From Hyphomonadaceae bacterium (GTDB lineage Bacteria; Pseudomonadota; Alphaproteobacteria; Rhizobiales; Hyphomicrobiaceae), in contig JAIEQJ010000063.1 of the NCBI GenBank assembly GCA_019747815.1, forward strand, positions 1 through 48,998: 48,998 nucleotides of DNA. The letters run 5' to 3'. Below the pieces are notes generated by a model. It searched no databases. It saw only the letters and a list, made by a program, of their open reading frames with translations, and had not been told where the DNA came from. The position numbers and the translations under genes were made by a program. This document shows, piece after piece, positions 27,584 through 36,290 of the stretch. The stretch's first letter is position 1. Every line of letters starts with the position of its first letter.

Positions 27584-28808
27584 GCTCGACCGTCGGATAG
27601 GAGTCGGCGGGCAGGCCCAACTTGATCTGGGCCGCCTTGACGCTGCTGCGCGTGGCCGCTCCGAGTTTGCCGTCGATCTCGCCAACCTCCAGGCCGCGCC
27701 GCGCAAGAAGCTGCTGAAGCTCCTTGACCTGTTCCATGCTGAGTTCGGGGATTTGGCGGCTACCTCGGCTCATGGGCGGCGCACCTGCCAGGCGTGTGGC
27801 GAGGTAGGCCGCCGTCAAGCAGTAGTTCAGGGAATGATTCCATTTCAAATAGACCCGAAAGTTCTCATAGGCGAGAAAGGCCGGCCCGTGGCGCCCCATT
27901 GGCAGCACGAGCGAGGCTGGTAGAGCGTCCGCCGGCAACGGCCTTCCGTCGGCCCGCGTCACGCCCCACCCGGCCCATTTCGCACGTGGGTGTTGAACGG
28001 CAAGATCAGCTTCCTCCCAGGCCAGGTTGCCAGGTACTTGCACCTCCTCCAGCCAAGGCTGGCCGCGCTGCCAGCCCAGATGCGCAATGAAATTTGCAGA
28101 GGACCCGATGACGTCGGGGATGCTGGTGATGAGGTTGCGTCTGCCATCGCCATCGTAATCGATCGCGTGCTTGAGGTAGTGCGATGGCAAGAACTGGGTT
28201 TGGCCAAGCTCGCCGGCCCACGAGCCGATCATCTCTTCTGCCGTCAGGTCGCCGCGATCGATGATGCGCAGGGCATCCATGAACTCGGCGCGGAACATGT
28301 CGGGACGCCGGCAATCGTAGGCGAGGGTGGCGAGCGCCCGCAGGATGGGAAGCTTGCCGACAACCGAGCCATAGTCGCTTTCCAGTGCCCAGAAGGCAGC
28401 GATCACGGGGGCCGGAACGCCGTACTCCTTCTCGACCTTGGCAAACAGGTCGCGGTGCTGTTTCAGCCGCGCAATGCCGTTTTGGATGCGGTTCTGGGAA
28501 ATCAGCTTGTCGGAAAATGCCAGGAAGCTTTGCGCGAAGAACCCTTGTTTGCGATCCCGGGCGATGACGCTCGAGTCCAGGGTCATGCCATCCAGGACCT
28601 GGGCAACTGTGGCTCGCGAGATGCCGTTGTCCAATGCCTCCTTGCGAAAGCCCTGGAGCCAGCTCTCGAAGCTGCCCGTGTTGCGGCACGTGGGCGGTGC
28701 GGGCGGTGGGTAGGGCGACTGCTGCGCCTGCGCCGGCGCCGGCGCGAAGATTGCCCACATCGCCACGACAGCGGCCGTCAGGGATGCTTTGCTCAACTGC
28801 ATGGACAT
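27555..28808 (-). CDS. Lytic murein transglycosylase (MltB-like) with C-terminal peptidoglycan-binding domain
   Basis: 417 residues. Signal peptide 1-28 (MSMQLSKASLTAAVVAMWAI.., cut at AQA). Transglycosylase_2 (SLT family 3) domain about 45-340 with catalytic Glu143 in FWALESDYGS, and GSWAGELGQTQFLPSHYL. C-terminal PG_binding_1 about 358-415 (LQQLLARRGLEVGEIDGKLG). It cleaves peptidoglycan to 1,6-anhydromuropeptides in the periplasm. No lipobox Cys is seen, so it is soluble rather than a lipoprotein. An upstream in-frame ATG (28919) is unlikely, since it would bury the signal peptide. Confidence 0.93.
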   Translation of the reverse strand: MSMQLSKASLTAAVVAMWAIFAPAPAQAQQSPYPPPAPPTCRNTGSFESWLQGFRKEALDNGISRATVAQVLDGMTLDSSVIARDRKQGFFAQSFLAFSDKLISQNRIQNGIARLKQHRDLFAKVEKEYGVPAPVIAAFWALESDYGSVVGKLPILRALATLAYDCRRPDMFRAEFMDALRIIDRGDLTAEEMIGSWAGELGQTQFLPSHYLKHAIDYDGDGRRNLITSIPDVIGSSANFIAHLGWQRGQPWLEEVQVPGNLAWEEADLAVQHPRAKWAGWGVTRADGRPLPADALPASLVLPMGRHGPAFLAYENFRVYLKWNHSLNYCLTAAYLATRLAGAPPMSRGSRQIPELSMEQVKELQQLLARRGLEVGEIDGKLGAATRSSVKAAQIKLGLPADSYPTVELIERLRGQR

Positions 28809-28982
28809 GGCCCGGTGAAGGAAGGTATTGCCGCCGGCTCGATTGAGGGGGTATGTCGAGCAACGCCCCACCCGGCCAGCGATCATGCGGGCCGGCCTTG
28901 GGAATTGCCGGCTAGGCATGCGAGGTCAATTGCGGCGTTAGCATGGCCCCACGCACTGGCCGGGCCCACGTGCGCTTCAGGC

Positions 28983-29002
28983 TTAATTCCTGGCCGAATT
29001 AA
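28983..29002 (-). terminator. Hairpin at the 3' end of the glucosaminidase-like gene
   Basis: TTAATTC and GAATTAA form a 7-bp perfect stem around CTGGCC; the stem includes the stop codon of the minus-strand gene. No poly-U follows; weak terminator or mRNA end. Confidence 0.35.
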
Positions 29003-30321
29003 CCTTCCGGACAAAGCTCGAAGGCTTTGTCGAGCGCCTGCGCCTGCGTCGTATATTCGCCGGCAATCTTGCCGTTCCTGGCATAGGCGGAAATGAAGGC
29101 CTCGGCTTCGCGCACTTCCGATCCCTCATTCACATCCAGAACCGTGAAATTGACGACCTGATCAACCAGCGATCGGATGATCATGGCCTTTTGTCCGCCA
29201 TAGCTGGCCGTCCAGACACGGCATCTCTGATTGGCTGCCGGTGGGGTGGCGGTTTCCGTAACGGTCTTGGCTGCGGCCGGGGCTGATGCCATGCGAGCGC
29301 CTGCCGTCTTTTCGGACGGGCCTGCCTTGGGTGCTTGGTTCGGGGGTGCTGTGCTCGGGGCCAACAACGTCGCCTTGATGTTCGGGGCTGCCGGAGGGGC
29401 GGTGGCAGCCGGCGGTGGCAGGGGTTGGCTTGAGGTCTCCGGCAACGGCGCATTCAGCACCTTGAAGGGCGCCGGTGGGGGTGTCGGTGCGGCTGCCGTT
29501 TGGACCCCGAGAGCCGAACGCCTGTCGTTGCCCTCCACCTTGGCCTGGTCGATGGCCCGCTGCGCCAGGTCCGCTCCCGATGGCCGGGGCGGTTCTGCGG
29601 TGGCGGTCTTGGGCATCGCGGCTGTCGCAGCAGTTTTGGTCGACGATGCGCGCGCCTCCTGCACCAGACTTGGCTGCGGATCGGGCCGACCGCAGACCTC
29701 GGCATTGAAGCGCTCTGCCACCGTCTGCAGCATGCTGGGATAGCTCTTGGTTCCGGGCGCCCATTTGGCGGACATGTCGGTAAAGGTAATCGGTCGCGTG
29801 AATGTTTGGTGCCACGGGGTGAGCACGCCCCAATCCCTGACGTTGCGTGTGCGTTGGGCGATCGGATTGTCGACCGGGCGCCCCGCATACAGCAGGAGAT
29901 GCTCCAGGTGCGCACGCACACCGGACGCTACATCCGGGAAGCTGTCACCGGGTTCGCCCCTTCCGGTGGCGCCAAGCCCTGCAAAATTGTTCTGCGCCGG
30001 CTTCACGTCGCCATGCCGATTGCCGCGCCAATAGCTGAGCGCACCGGTCTCGACGATCATCTGGTAAAAGGCGAAATCCCAGCGCAGGCCGAATGTTTCG
30101 CCGTGGCGCATATACTCTGTGGCGATGCCTTCATAGCGCGCATCAAGCTGGGGATTGCGGAGCCTCAGATAGGCCATGAGGCGTCCGGGGGTCACGCACT
30201 CAGGCACCGCGTTCTTGGGGCTCGCCAGAATATCGGGGAGCTTGGCTGCGGCCGGGCCTGCCGTCAGCATGGGAGCAACCGCGAAGACTAAGAAAGAAAG
30301 CGCTCCTGCCTTGCGAAGCAT
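28999..30321 (-). CDS. Secreted glucosaminidase-domain protein with Pro/Ala-rich linker
   Basis: 440 residues. Signal peptide 1-26 (ends AGPAAA). Glucosaminidase (lysozyme-like, GH73-type) domain about 40-210, catalytic Glu91 in YQMIVETGALSYWRG, then QNNFAGLGATGRG. A long Pro/Ala/Thr-rich linker (about 220-365) leads to a C-terminal 70-residue domain (RVWTASYGGQKAMIIRS ... ALDKAFELC) with two cysteines. Likely an N-acetylglucosaminidase acting on peptidoglycan in the periplasm. Same strand and 190 bases upstream of the transglycosylase gene, suggesting shared cell-wall function but separate promoters. Confidence 0.85.
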   Translation of the reverse strand: MLRKAGALSFLVFAVAPMLTAGPAAAKLPDILASPKNAVPECVTPGRLMAYLRLRNPQLDARYEGIATEYMRHGETFGLRWDFAFYQMIVETGALSYWRGNRHGDVKPAQNNFAGLGATGRGEPGDSFPDVASGVRAHLEHLLLYAGRPVDNPIAQRTRNVRDWGVLTPWHQTFTRPITFTDMSAKWAPGTKSYPSMLQTVAERFNAEVCGRPDPQPSLVQEARASSTKTAATAAMPKTATAEPPRPSGADLAQRAIDQAKVEGNDRRSALGVQTAAAPTPPPAPFKVLNAPLPETSSQPLPPPAATAPPAAPNIKATLLAPSTAPPNQAPKAGPSEKTAGARMASAPAAAKTVTETATPPAANQRCRVWTASYGGQKAMIIRSLVDQVVNFTVLDVNEGSEVREAEAFISAYARNGKIAGEYTTQAQALDKAFELCPEG

Positions 30322-30651
30322 GGCTTACCCACCCGATTTCTTGTGTGCTCAGTGCACGCCCAAGCACATCTGTTCATAAACCCTTCATCATTAAAGGGTC
30401 GTTAGCGTCCCCGCGCTCATTGGTGACGGCCGCCAATGGCTGCCCTGGAATGGGCCCCTCAACCGGTCGTCCCTGCTCTGTGGAGCCCCCCGGTTGTCGT
30501 GATTGCCCTTCCCACGTCATCCGCACGGAGCGGATCAAATCACCAGGCTGGGATGTTCCCCATGCTTTGGGGCATCAGTTGGGGCGATCCATGGCGTCCG
30601 TGTGGCGAAGCATACGGTTTGCGGTCGCGATACCTGCTAAGGCGCACCTTG
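30322..30651. other. 330-base intergenic stretch, one small hairpin, no gene seen
   Basis: Lies between the start of the glucosaminidase-like gene and the stop of folB. A small hairpin ACCCTT / AAGGGT (30380-30385, 30394-30399) is the only clear structure. Open frames on both strands look like GC-driven shadows without ribosome sites. Probably promoter for the glucosaminidase gene plus the folB 3' end. Confidence 0.4.
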
Positions 30652-31080
30652 TCATGGTGCCGCGCACCGGCTCCGCTCGATCTCGATGCCCACCGAGCGG
30701 CAAGACTGCATGACTTCCGGTTTCTCGATGCGCACCCGCACGGTCTCTACGCGCGCATCGGCGAGGCATTCGGCGGCGATGCGCTCGGCCAGGGTCTCGA
30801 TCAGGTTGACATGCTCGTTCTGCACCAGCCTGACGATGCCATCCACCACCTTGCTGTAGTCGAGCACGTCGGCCAGTCGGTCGGAAACGCCGTCATACTC
30901 GTCGCGCACGAGAAGCTCGGCGGAGATGACGATGCGCTGCTCGTACCGCTTCTCGTGCTCGAGCACGCCCACGCTGGCAACGATTTCGAGATCGCGAACG
31001 AACACGCGCCGCGGTCCGCGCGCCCGGTGGTGAAGCGCCGTGGAGGCTGATGTCGGTGTCTGCTTCCTGCTCGTGCTCAT
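30652..31080 (-). CDS. folB: Dihydroneopterin aldolase
   Basis: 142 residues. Folate pathway enzyme converting 7,8-dihydroneopterin to 6-hydroxymethyl-dihydropterin and glycolaldehyde. Landmarks: VFVRDLEIVASVGVLEHEK, DVLDYSKVVDGI and IETLAERIAAECL, with Glu in LEHEKR and a Lys in RIEKPE. It has a 25-residue N-terminal extension relative to short FolB. It is 8 bases downstream of the SDR gene. Confidence 0.93.
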   Translation of the reverse strand: MSTSRKQTPTSASTALHHRARGPRRVFVRDLEIVASVGVLEHEKRYEQRIVISAELLVRDEYDGVSDRLADVLDYSKVVDGIVRLVQNEHVNLIETLAERIAAECLADARVETVRVRIEKPEVMQSCRSVGIEIERSRCAAP

Positions 31081-31088
31081 CGGTAGCG

Positions 31089-31853
31089 TCAGCCGCGCGG
31101 TGCCCGTTTCACGTCGGGTGTCTCCCAGGCCAGGTGCTGGCCGCCATCGAGGGCGATCATCTGTCCTGTCATCGACGGGGCGTCAAGGATGAAACGGACG
31201 GTTCGAGCGATCTCCTCGGGCGTTGTGCCACGCTGCAGAATCGTGGCCTCGCATTGCCTGCGGAACTCCTCGTCGGATTGGTGGGCGCTCTTGAGAACCG
31301 GGCCCGGTCCAATCGCATTGACGCGCACTCGGGGCGCCAACGCTTGCGCCAGCGTACGGGTTGCGCTCCACAAGCCGGACTTCGACACGGCGTAGGAAAA
31401 GAAACGGGGGGTTGGCTTCCACACACGCTGATCGACGATGTTGACAACATTGCCGTCCGTGCCGGCCGGCAGCATCGCCGCGAAGGTCTTGGCCAGAAAG
31501 ACCGGCGCCTTGAGATTGACTGCGAGCTGGGCATCCCAAACCGCGGAGTCCAATGTCGCCACGTCGTCGTAGGAGAACATCGAGGCGTTGTTGATGAGGC
31601 ACGTCGGGACGCCGATCGCCTCGGCACAGTGCGGGAGGAGGCGTTCGGCGGCCGCAAAGTCGGTCAAATCCGCCTGGAGGACGGCGGCCCTCGTACCTTT
31701 GGCTTGGATCTCTCCGGCCAGCCGGTCTGCGGCATGGACGGAATTGCGGCAGTGCAGGCCAATGTCCCAACCATGCGCGGCAAGATCGAGCGCTAAAGCG
31801 CGCCCGATGCGTTGGGCAGCGCCGGTGATGAGAGCGACAGGGGCTGACCGCAT
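31089..31853 (-). CDS. Short-chain dehydrogenase (FolM/pteridine-reductase-like)
   Basis: 254 residues. SDR fold: NAD(P)-binding ALITGAAQRIGRALALDL, NNAS motif (LINNASMFS), and catalytic Tyr-x3-Lys in FSYAVSKSGLW. The Arg-Ile after TGAAQ and the HCRNS strand end suggest NADPH specificity, as in pteridine reductases. Sitting 8 bases ahead of folB, it is a good candidate for a dihydromonapterin/dihydrofolate reductase, though this is inference. Start ATG at 31853 (MRSAPVALITG). Confidence 0.88.
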   Translation of the reverse strand: MRSAPVALITGAAQRIGRALALDLAAHGWDIGLHCRNSVHAADRLAGEIQAKGTRAAVLQADLTDFAAAERLLPHCAEAIGVPTCLINNASMFSYDDVATLDSAVWDAQLAVNLKAPVFLAKTFAAMLPAGTDGNVVNIVDQRVWKPTPRFFSYAVSKSGLWSATRTLAQALAPRVRVNAIGPGPVLKSAHQSDEEFRRQCEATILQRGTTPEEIARTVRFILDAPSMTGQMIALDGGQHLAWETPDVKRAPRG

Positions 31854-32176
31854 TCTTGGGCGTCCTGGCCATTGCGAGGTTGGGTTTCTATAGCGCATTT
31901 GGCGCGGCAGCGAGATGCCAACGTCATTCATTGAGATGACCAGGCAGTCGAGTGATAGTAACCCGCTTGACTATCTCTGCCTATAGTATCGGCAATTGTG
32001 ATTTTTATAGGCGTATAAAAATTGTGCAATTGTGCACGATAAGTTGTCGTTTCGCACATGCTGTTGCAGTACTGGCACGTACGCTCCCCAAGCATTGGCT
32101 GCGGGGCCATTTCGGATTGCTTATCCGCAGTCTTATGCACGACAACGCACGGCATGTGAATCAGTGGGGAGCCACC
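31854..32176. promoter_or_regulatory. 323-base AT-rich divergent promoter region (SDR / porin)
   Basis: AT-rich at 31960-32040, unlike the flanks, with TATAGT, TATAAAA and a tandem ATTGTGCA repeat (32021-32036). No credible gene: an open frame entering the porin from 31952 lacks a signal peptide until residue 76. It probably carries the porin promoter and a long 5' leader. Confidence 0.4.
32021..32037. promoter_or_regulatory. Tandem/inverted ATTGTGCA operator-like element
   Basis: ATTGTGCA is repeated head-to-tail at 32021-32028 and 32029-32036, and the same bases form an inverted repeat GTGCA-ATTG-TGCAC (32024-32037). This is the look of a dimeric regulator site, just after the TATAAAA box and about 140 bases before the porin start. 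Confidence 0.4.
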
Positions 32177-33025
32177 ATGTCCATCAAGATTTTCACATTG
32201 GCCAGCTTCGCCGTTGCGTCGGCGATGGGCGCGGCTCTGCCTGCGGGTCCAGCTCTTGCGGATGGCCCAATCAAGAGGGGCAGTATCAAGGATACGGTGG
32301 CCGCGCCTGCTCCGCGGATCTGCACGCTGTCGGCAAACGTCGCGCTCGCCACCGAATATGTGTTCCGCGGTGTTTCGCAAACGGCTGAAGGTCCGGCCAT
32401 TCAGGGTGGCTTTGATGCGACCTGTGGCATCTTCTATGCCGGCGTGTGGGCCTCCAATCTGGATTGGGGCAGCGTGGGCGGCAACGACGTCGCCAATATC
32501 GAGATCGACTGGTACGCCGGCATCAAGCCGAAGACGGGTCGCATCACCTGGGATCTCGGCGTCATCTACTACAGCTACCCCAGCTCCATCGACTTTACGG
32601 GTTTCGACAACAACTATCTCGAGATCAAAGTAGGGGGCAGCGCCGAAATCTGGAAGGACGGCACGCTCGGCGTGGCTGTCTTCTTTTCACCCGACTACCA
32701 GTATGAAACCGGCAACGTCTGGACCGTCGAGACCGGCTTCTCGCAAATTCTGCCGAAGGTCGGCATGTTCACGCCGACGGTCAGCGCCTTGCTCGGTTAC
32801 CAGACCGGCAAGGACGCGTCATATGCTGCGCGCGTCGGCAATCTCGACGACCACTATTTCTACTGGAACGCCGGTCTGACCCTGGGCTTCCTCGAGAAGT
32901 GGTCTCTTGATCTGCGGTACTGGGACTCGAGCCTGGGTGGCAACGCCGGCGGCAGCGGGTTCTGCAAGGGGGCCACATTCCAGTGCGACGAGCGCTTCAT
33001 GGCCACTCTCAAGTTCACCTACTGA
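32177..33025 (+). CDS. TorF-family putative outer-membrane porin
   Basis: 282 residues. Signal peptide 1-29 (MSIKIFTLASFAVASAMGAA.., cleaved after LADG/ALA). The mature chain is rich in alternating aromatic beta strands (ATEYVFRGVSQT, AGVWASNLDWGSV, WDLGVIYYSYP, YLEIKVGGSAE) and ends in an aromatic residue (LKFTY), the outer-membrane insertion signal. It matches the TIGR02001/Gcw_chp type conserved in proteobacteria. GTGGGGAG lies before the ATG. Substrate unknown. Confidence 0.9.
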   Translation: MSIKIFTLASFAVASAMGAALPAGPALADGPIKRGSIKDTVAAPAPRICTLSANVALATEYVFRGVSQTAEGPAIQGGFDATCGIFYAGVWASNLDWGSVGGNDVANIEIDWYAGIKPKTGRITWDLGVIYYSYPSSIDFTGFDNNYLEIKVGGSAEIWKDGTLGVAVFFSPDYQYETGNVWTVETGFSQILPKVGMFTPTVSALLGYQTGKDASYAARVGNLDDHYFYWNAGLTLGFLEKWSLDLRYWDSSLGGNAGGSGFCKGATFQCDERFMATLKFTY

Positions 33026-33050
33026 AATCTTCAAGGCTGTTGCCTGGCGG

Positions 33051-33080
33051 TCGGGCCCTTGATGGGCCCGATTGCTTTTT
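33051..33080 (+). terminator. Rho-independent terminator of the porin gene
   Basis: TCGGGCCC (33051-33058), loop TTGAT, GGGCCCGA (33064-33071), followed by TTGCTTTTT. An 8-bp GC stem and a T-run 25 bases after the stop codon: a textbook intrinsic terminator. Confidence 0.92.
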
Positions 33081-33126
33081 CGGGCCATATGTGGAGCCAC
33101 AAAGGCAGGCTGCCTTGCGTGAGAGA

Positions 33127-33573
33127 CTACAGGCCTGCCATTGGCGAAGGCCGGATGAGCAGCGCCGTCATGGTTTCTCGCCCTGGCCCCCACGTGTGGC
33201 AGTCGGCCGGGATCGTTTGGCCGCTGGATCGGTCGATGGGCGCCTGCGTGCAACCGCCAGTTTCCCGGTTTTCGCCGGCCGGGCGGTAGATGCCGGCAGG
33301 CGGCGGCTCGTGCACTGCGGCGGGATGCAGCGGCGCACCACCGATCAGCACCGAGAAATTACCCAGCTCCCACATTGCGAACAGAGCAGCCCCGCCCGCA
33401 AGCACCCAGCCGCAGAAGCCCAGGATCTTGGTCGCTGTACGCCTTTCCAGGGCGGCCCGCTGCTGGTGCAGGTGTGGGCTTGAAGAGACGTGGCGAATGC
33501 TCCGCTCCGCATGGCGGAGGGCGGTGTGAACGGATGTTGGGTCTTTGTATCCTGCCCCGCGCAGCATAGACAT
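33127..33573 (-). CDS. Hypothetical protein with one membrane segment
   Basis: 148 residues from ATG at 33573 (an ATG two codons later, 33567, or upstream at 33642, are alternatives). One hydrophobic helix of about 24 residues (KILGFCGWVLAGGAALFAMW) lies at about 50-72, preceded by a basic, His-rich part. The C-terminal half is Pro/Gly-rich with several Cys/Trp. Not recognised. Codon use is coherent on this strand and no other gene fits the gap between the porin terminator and the RNase gene, but there is no homology support. Confidence 0.4.
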   Translation of the reverse strand: MSMLRGAGYKDPTSVHTALRHAERSIRHVSSSPHLHQQRAALERRTATKILGFCGWVLAGGAALFAMWELGNFSVLIGGAPLHPAAVHEPPPAGIYRPAGENRETGGCTQAPIDRSSGQTIPADCHTWGPGRETMTALLIRPSPMAGL

Positions 33574-33729
33574 CCCCGCCAGCCGCGGCTGTGGTGTCTC
33601 GTAACCAGTGCGCAGGGTGGCAATCGCAATGGCTGCCGGCAAGTCGGGCGCTGTGCGATTGCTGTGGATGAGCCGAAACTGTTCACCAATTCATCGCGCT
33701 CGTGCCACATCTGCCAGCATGCGCAGCGG

Positions 33730-34545
33730 CTACTTAGGGGATGGAACGATCTCCCTCGGGAGCCCTGGGGGCCGATCCAATTCCCCTCGTGCAGCCCCGG
33801 CGCGGACCGGCGGTACATACATGCGGTCGGCGCGGCACAGTCGGTGCTGATTCTCGTTGCGGCCGCAGGCGCGGAAATTGCCCTCTTTGTCGAAGCAAAT
33901 ACGCACTTCCCGCAACCGGTTGCCCGACCCGCCGCACATGACCGCGATCATGTCGGGCTTGAGGTTGGGGTTGGCGGCGAGAAAGTCATCGATCAACTCG
34001 CCCGGGCTGACCAGCAGCCGATCGTCGGTCACGCGCACGAAGCGCTGCGGGATCTGCACCTTGTCGTGGAGCCGACGGGCCAGGTTGAAATAGCCGTCCA
34101 CACCAAGGCCCGAGCACGTCCCGTGCTTGCGGTACTCGTTGAAAATGAGCTTCTTGCTCGGCATGATGTCGAGCATGCGCTCTGCCATCGGGCCCGGTAC
34201 CCAGCCGCGATCGGAGGTTTGGCAGTGCTGCGGCCAGCCGCGCTCGTATTGCGGCCACAGCCCGTGCAACACGAACGCGTAAGGTCGGCCGCTGCGTGCG
34301 TCGCACTGCGGCTCGTAGCTCTCGCTTTTGCGGTCGGCGCAGTAGGTTGGGCTCCAGGAAAGCGCAAGCACGTAGTAGTCGAACACGCCGGCCCGATCGC
34401 GCTCATTGCGGTCGTAGCCGCGGCTGTATTGGGAGTCGTAGGGCTCGGACCGCTCGCGATAGGGCCCCCGTTGCGGCAGGGCTGTCGTGGTCGTCAGCGC
34501 GATCGCAGCCAGCACGGCTGCACATCTGGCAACAGGGGCTCTCAT
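33730..34545 (-). CDS. Secreted ribonuclease T2 family protein
   Basis: 271 residues. Signal-peptide-like start (MRAPVARCAAVLAAIALTTT). A Tyr/Arg/Ser-rich spacer leads to the RNase T2 fold with both active-site blocks: CAS I VLHGLWPQ (His94) and CAS II FNEYRKHGTCSG (Glu137, His141), and several cysteines for disulfides. It would degrade RNA non-specifically in the periplasm or outside the cell, releasing cyclic and 3' nucleotides. Start at 34545 rather than 34563. Confidence 0.92.
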   Translation of the reverse strand: MRAPVARCAAVLAAIALTTTTALPQRGPYRERSEPYDSQYSRGYDRNERDRAGVFDYYVLALSWSPTYCADRKSESYEPQCDARSGRPYAFVLHGLWPQYERGWPQHCQTSDRGWVPGPMAERMLDIMPSKKLIFNEYRKHGTCSGLGVDGYFNLARRLHDKVQIPQRFVRVTDDRLLVSPGELIDDFLAANPNLKPDMIAVMCGGSGNRLREVRICFDKEGNFRACGRNENQHRLCRADRMYVPPVRAGAARGELDRPPGLPREIVPSPK

Positions 34546-34642
34546 CCGGCAATCCCCGTACAACGTTTCTCGGCATCGGCACTAGAGGCGAGAAGCATAT
34601 CGGGCCAGGGACCGGCGGCAAGCCTTTCCCTCGTCTCCCAGC

Positions 34643-36037
34643 CTAGCGGCCGAGGCTCTCCAAGATGCGGGCCCAGCTGCGTGCACCTTTGCGGAAGGAG
34701 CTCAGGTTGTATTTTTCGTTGGGGGAGTGGATCCTGTCATCGTCAAGGCCAAAGCCGACGAGCAGGCTGTCCATGCCAAGCGCGTCCTTGAATGAGGTCA
34801 CGATCGGTATGGAGCCTCCCATGCCGATCATCGCAGCCGGGCGCCCCCATTCCTCCTGCAGGGCCTTCGCGGCGCGCATGATGAACGGCGTCCGGGGGTC
34901 AAAGGCAATGGCCGCGGACCCGCGACTGGCCTTGAACTCTGCCCGGCAGTCTTCCGGCAGCCGCTCTTTCACGAAGTGCTCGAGGCTTCTTTGCACCTTG
35001 GCCGGGTCCTGTCCGGGCACCAGCCGGCACGTAATCTTCACGGACGCCTGCGATGGGATCACCGTCTTGGTGCCGACGCCCTGATAGCCTCCCGTGATGC
35101 CGTTGAATTCAACCGTAGGCCGTGCCCAAAGCTGCTCGAGCACGCTGTAGCGCCTTTCGCCGGCTGCATGGCTCAATCCGACCTCGCCCAAGTAGGCGTC
35201 GGCCGAGAAGTCCAGGCTTGCCCACTGCTGAAGCTGCTTGGGTGACGGCTTCTTGATGCCGTCGTAGAAACCGGGAATGCGCACCTTGCCGTCGGCGGCG
35301 TGCATCTCGCCCAGAATTCTGGCCAACGCGCGAATAGGGTTCATCGCCGCACCGCCGTAGGTGCCCGAATGCAGGTCACGGCTGGGCCCCGTGACAATGA
35401 GCTCGGTCGCGACCAGGCCCCGCAGCTGCGTGGAGATCGCCGGCGTATCCTTGTCCCATTGTCCGGTATCGCAAACGAGGGCAAGGTCCGCCGTGACTTC
35501 CTTGCCGTGCTTTGCCAGAAAGCCCGGCAGTGACGGAGAACCACATTCCTCCTCACCCTCGATCAGCACACTGATGCGAATGGGGCACTGGCCGGCCACT
35601 CGCTTCCAGGCTCTGACGGCCTCGAAGAAGGTCATGAGCTGGCCCTTGTTGTCCTGAGCCCCCCGCCCCACGATCACCTTGCCGTTCGCCTTCTCGGAGG
35701 CGATGCGCGGCTCGAACGGCGGTGTCTTCCACAGTTCGAGCGGATCGGGTGGCTGCACGTCGTAGTGGCCGTAGAAGAGCACATGCTGGCCGCTGTTCAG
35801 GGCGGGCTTGTCATCGTGCGCGACGACCATGGGGTGCCCTGTGGTGGGGATGACCCTGGCGTTGAAACCACATTCCTTCAGGGTACGGACACACCACTCG
35901 GCGGCAACCTGGCACTGCGCCTTGTAGGTTGGGTCTGTCGACACGCTGGGGATGCGGATCAGCTCGAACAGCCGCTCCTGGGCCTGCTCGTGCGTCTCAT
36001 CGAGAGTCTTCAGGACTTTGGGCAGATGCACGCTCAT
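34643..36037 (-). CDS. M20-family metallo-dipeptidase
   Basis: 464 residues. Two-zinc M20 peptidase: ligand motifs YGHYDVQP (His91, Asp93), RGAQDNKGQ (Asp129), EGEEECGS (catalytic and metal Glu at about 162-163), a later Asp in LVCDTG, and the C-terminal His in [11 protein letters not shown] dimerisation lid domain lies about 200-330. It resembles the carnosinase/CNDP-like dipeptidases found in Hyphomicrobiales; cytoplasmic, as no signal peptide is visible. Start ATG at 36037 ([10 protein letters not shown]). Confidence 0.93.
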   Translation of the reverse strand: MSVHLPKVLKTLDETHEQAQERLFELIRIPSVSTDPTYKAQCQVAAEWCVRTLKECGFNARVIPTTGHPMVVAHDDKPALNSGQHVLFYGHYDVQPPDPLELWKTPPFEPRIASEKANGKVIVGRGAQDNKGQLMTFFEAVRAWKRVAGQCPIRISVLIEGEEECGSPSLPGFLAKHGKEVTADLALVCDTGQWDKDTPAISTQLRGLVATELIVTGPSRDLHSGTYGGAAMNPIRALARILGEMHAADGKVRIPGFYDGIKKPSPKQLQQWASLDFSADAYLGEVGLSHAAGERRYSVLEQLWARPTVEFNGITGGYQGVGTKTVIPSQASVKITCRLVPGQDPAKVQRSLEHFVKERLPEDCRAEFKASRGSAAIAFDPRTPFIMRAAKALQEEWGRPAAMIGMGGSIPIVTSFKDALGMDSLLVGFGLDDDRIHSPNEKYNLSSFRKGARSWARILESLGR

Positions 36038-36237
36038 CGGGACCCGTTCTGTGGTGATCGCAAGGCGGGGGCAGGATAGAGGTGCGGCCCGACAGGCTGT
36101 CAACCCACGCTCGCTGGGTGCCATGCGCCAGTTTGTCATGCGTCACGGAACACCGGGGAACTTCATGACTGGACTGGGCATTCGACCCATGCCGCCTTTC
36201 CGAGCCCCTCCAGGACTGATATGGGCTCATCCTGATC

Positions 36238-36255
36238 GGGGCCCCTGACGGCCCC
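36238..36255 (+). promoter_or_regulatory. GC-rich hairpin in the ppdK leader
   Basis: GGGGCC (36238-36243), loop CCTGAC, GGCCCC (36250-36255), ending 35 bases before the ppdK start. It would fold in the 5' leader of the mRNA. No T-run follows; role unknown. Confidence 0.3.
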
Positions 36256-36290
36256 AGCAAGAATCGACGCCATCTGCCGGAGCCAGCCGC

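Noticed and set aside
24500-27706. A 1068-codon open frame antisense to the second cyclic-di-GMP gene
   Set aside because: The sense strand has complete GGDEF, EAL and PAS motifs. The antisense protein is low-complexity, matches no family and reflects GC-rich codon bias and the PAS repeats.
31952-32176. N-terminal extension of the porin
   Set aside because: The extension lies ahead of an obvious signal peptide (ATG 32177 with a good ribosome site) and crosses promoter-like AT-rich DNA.
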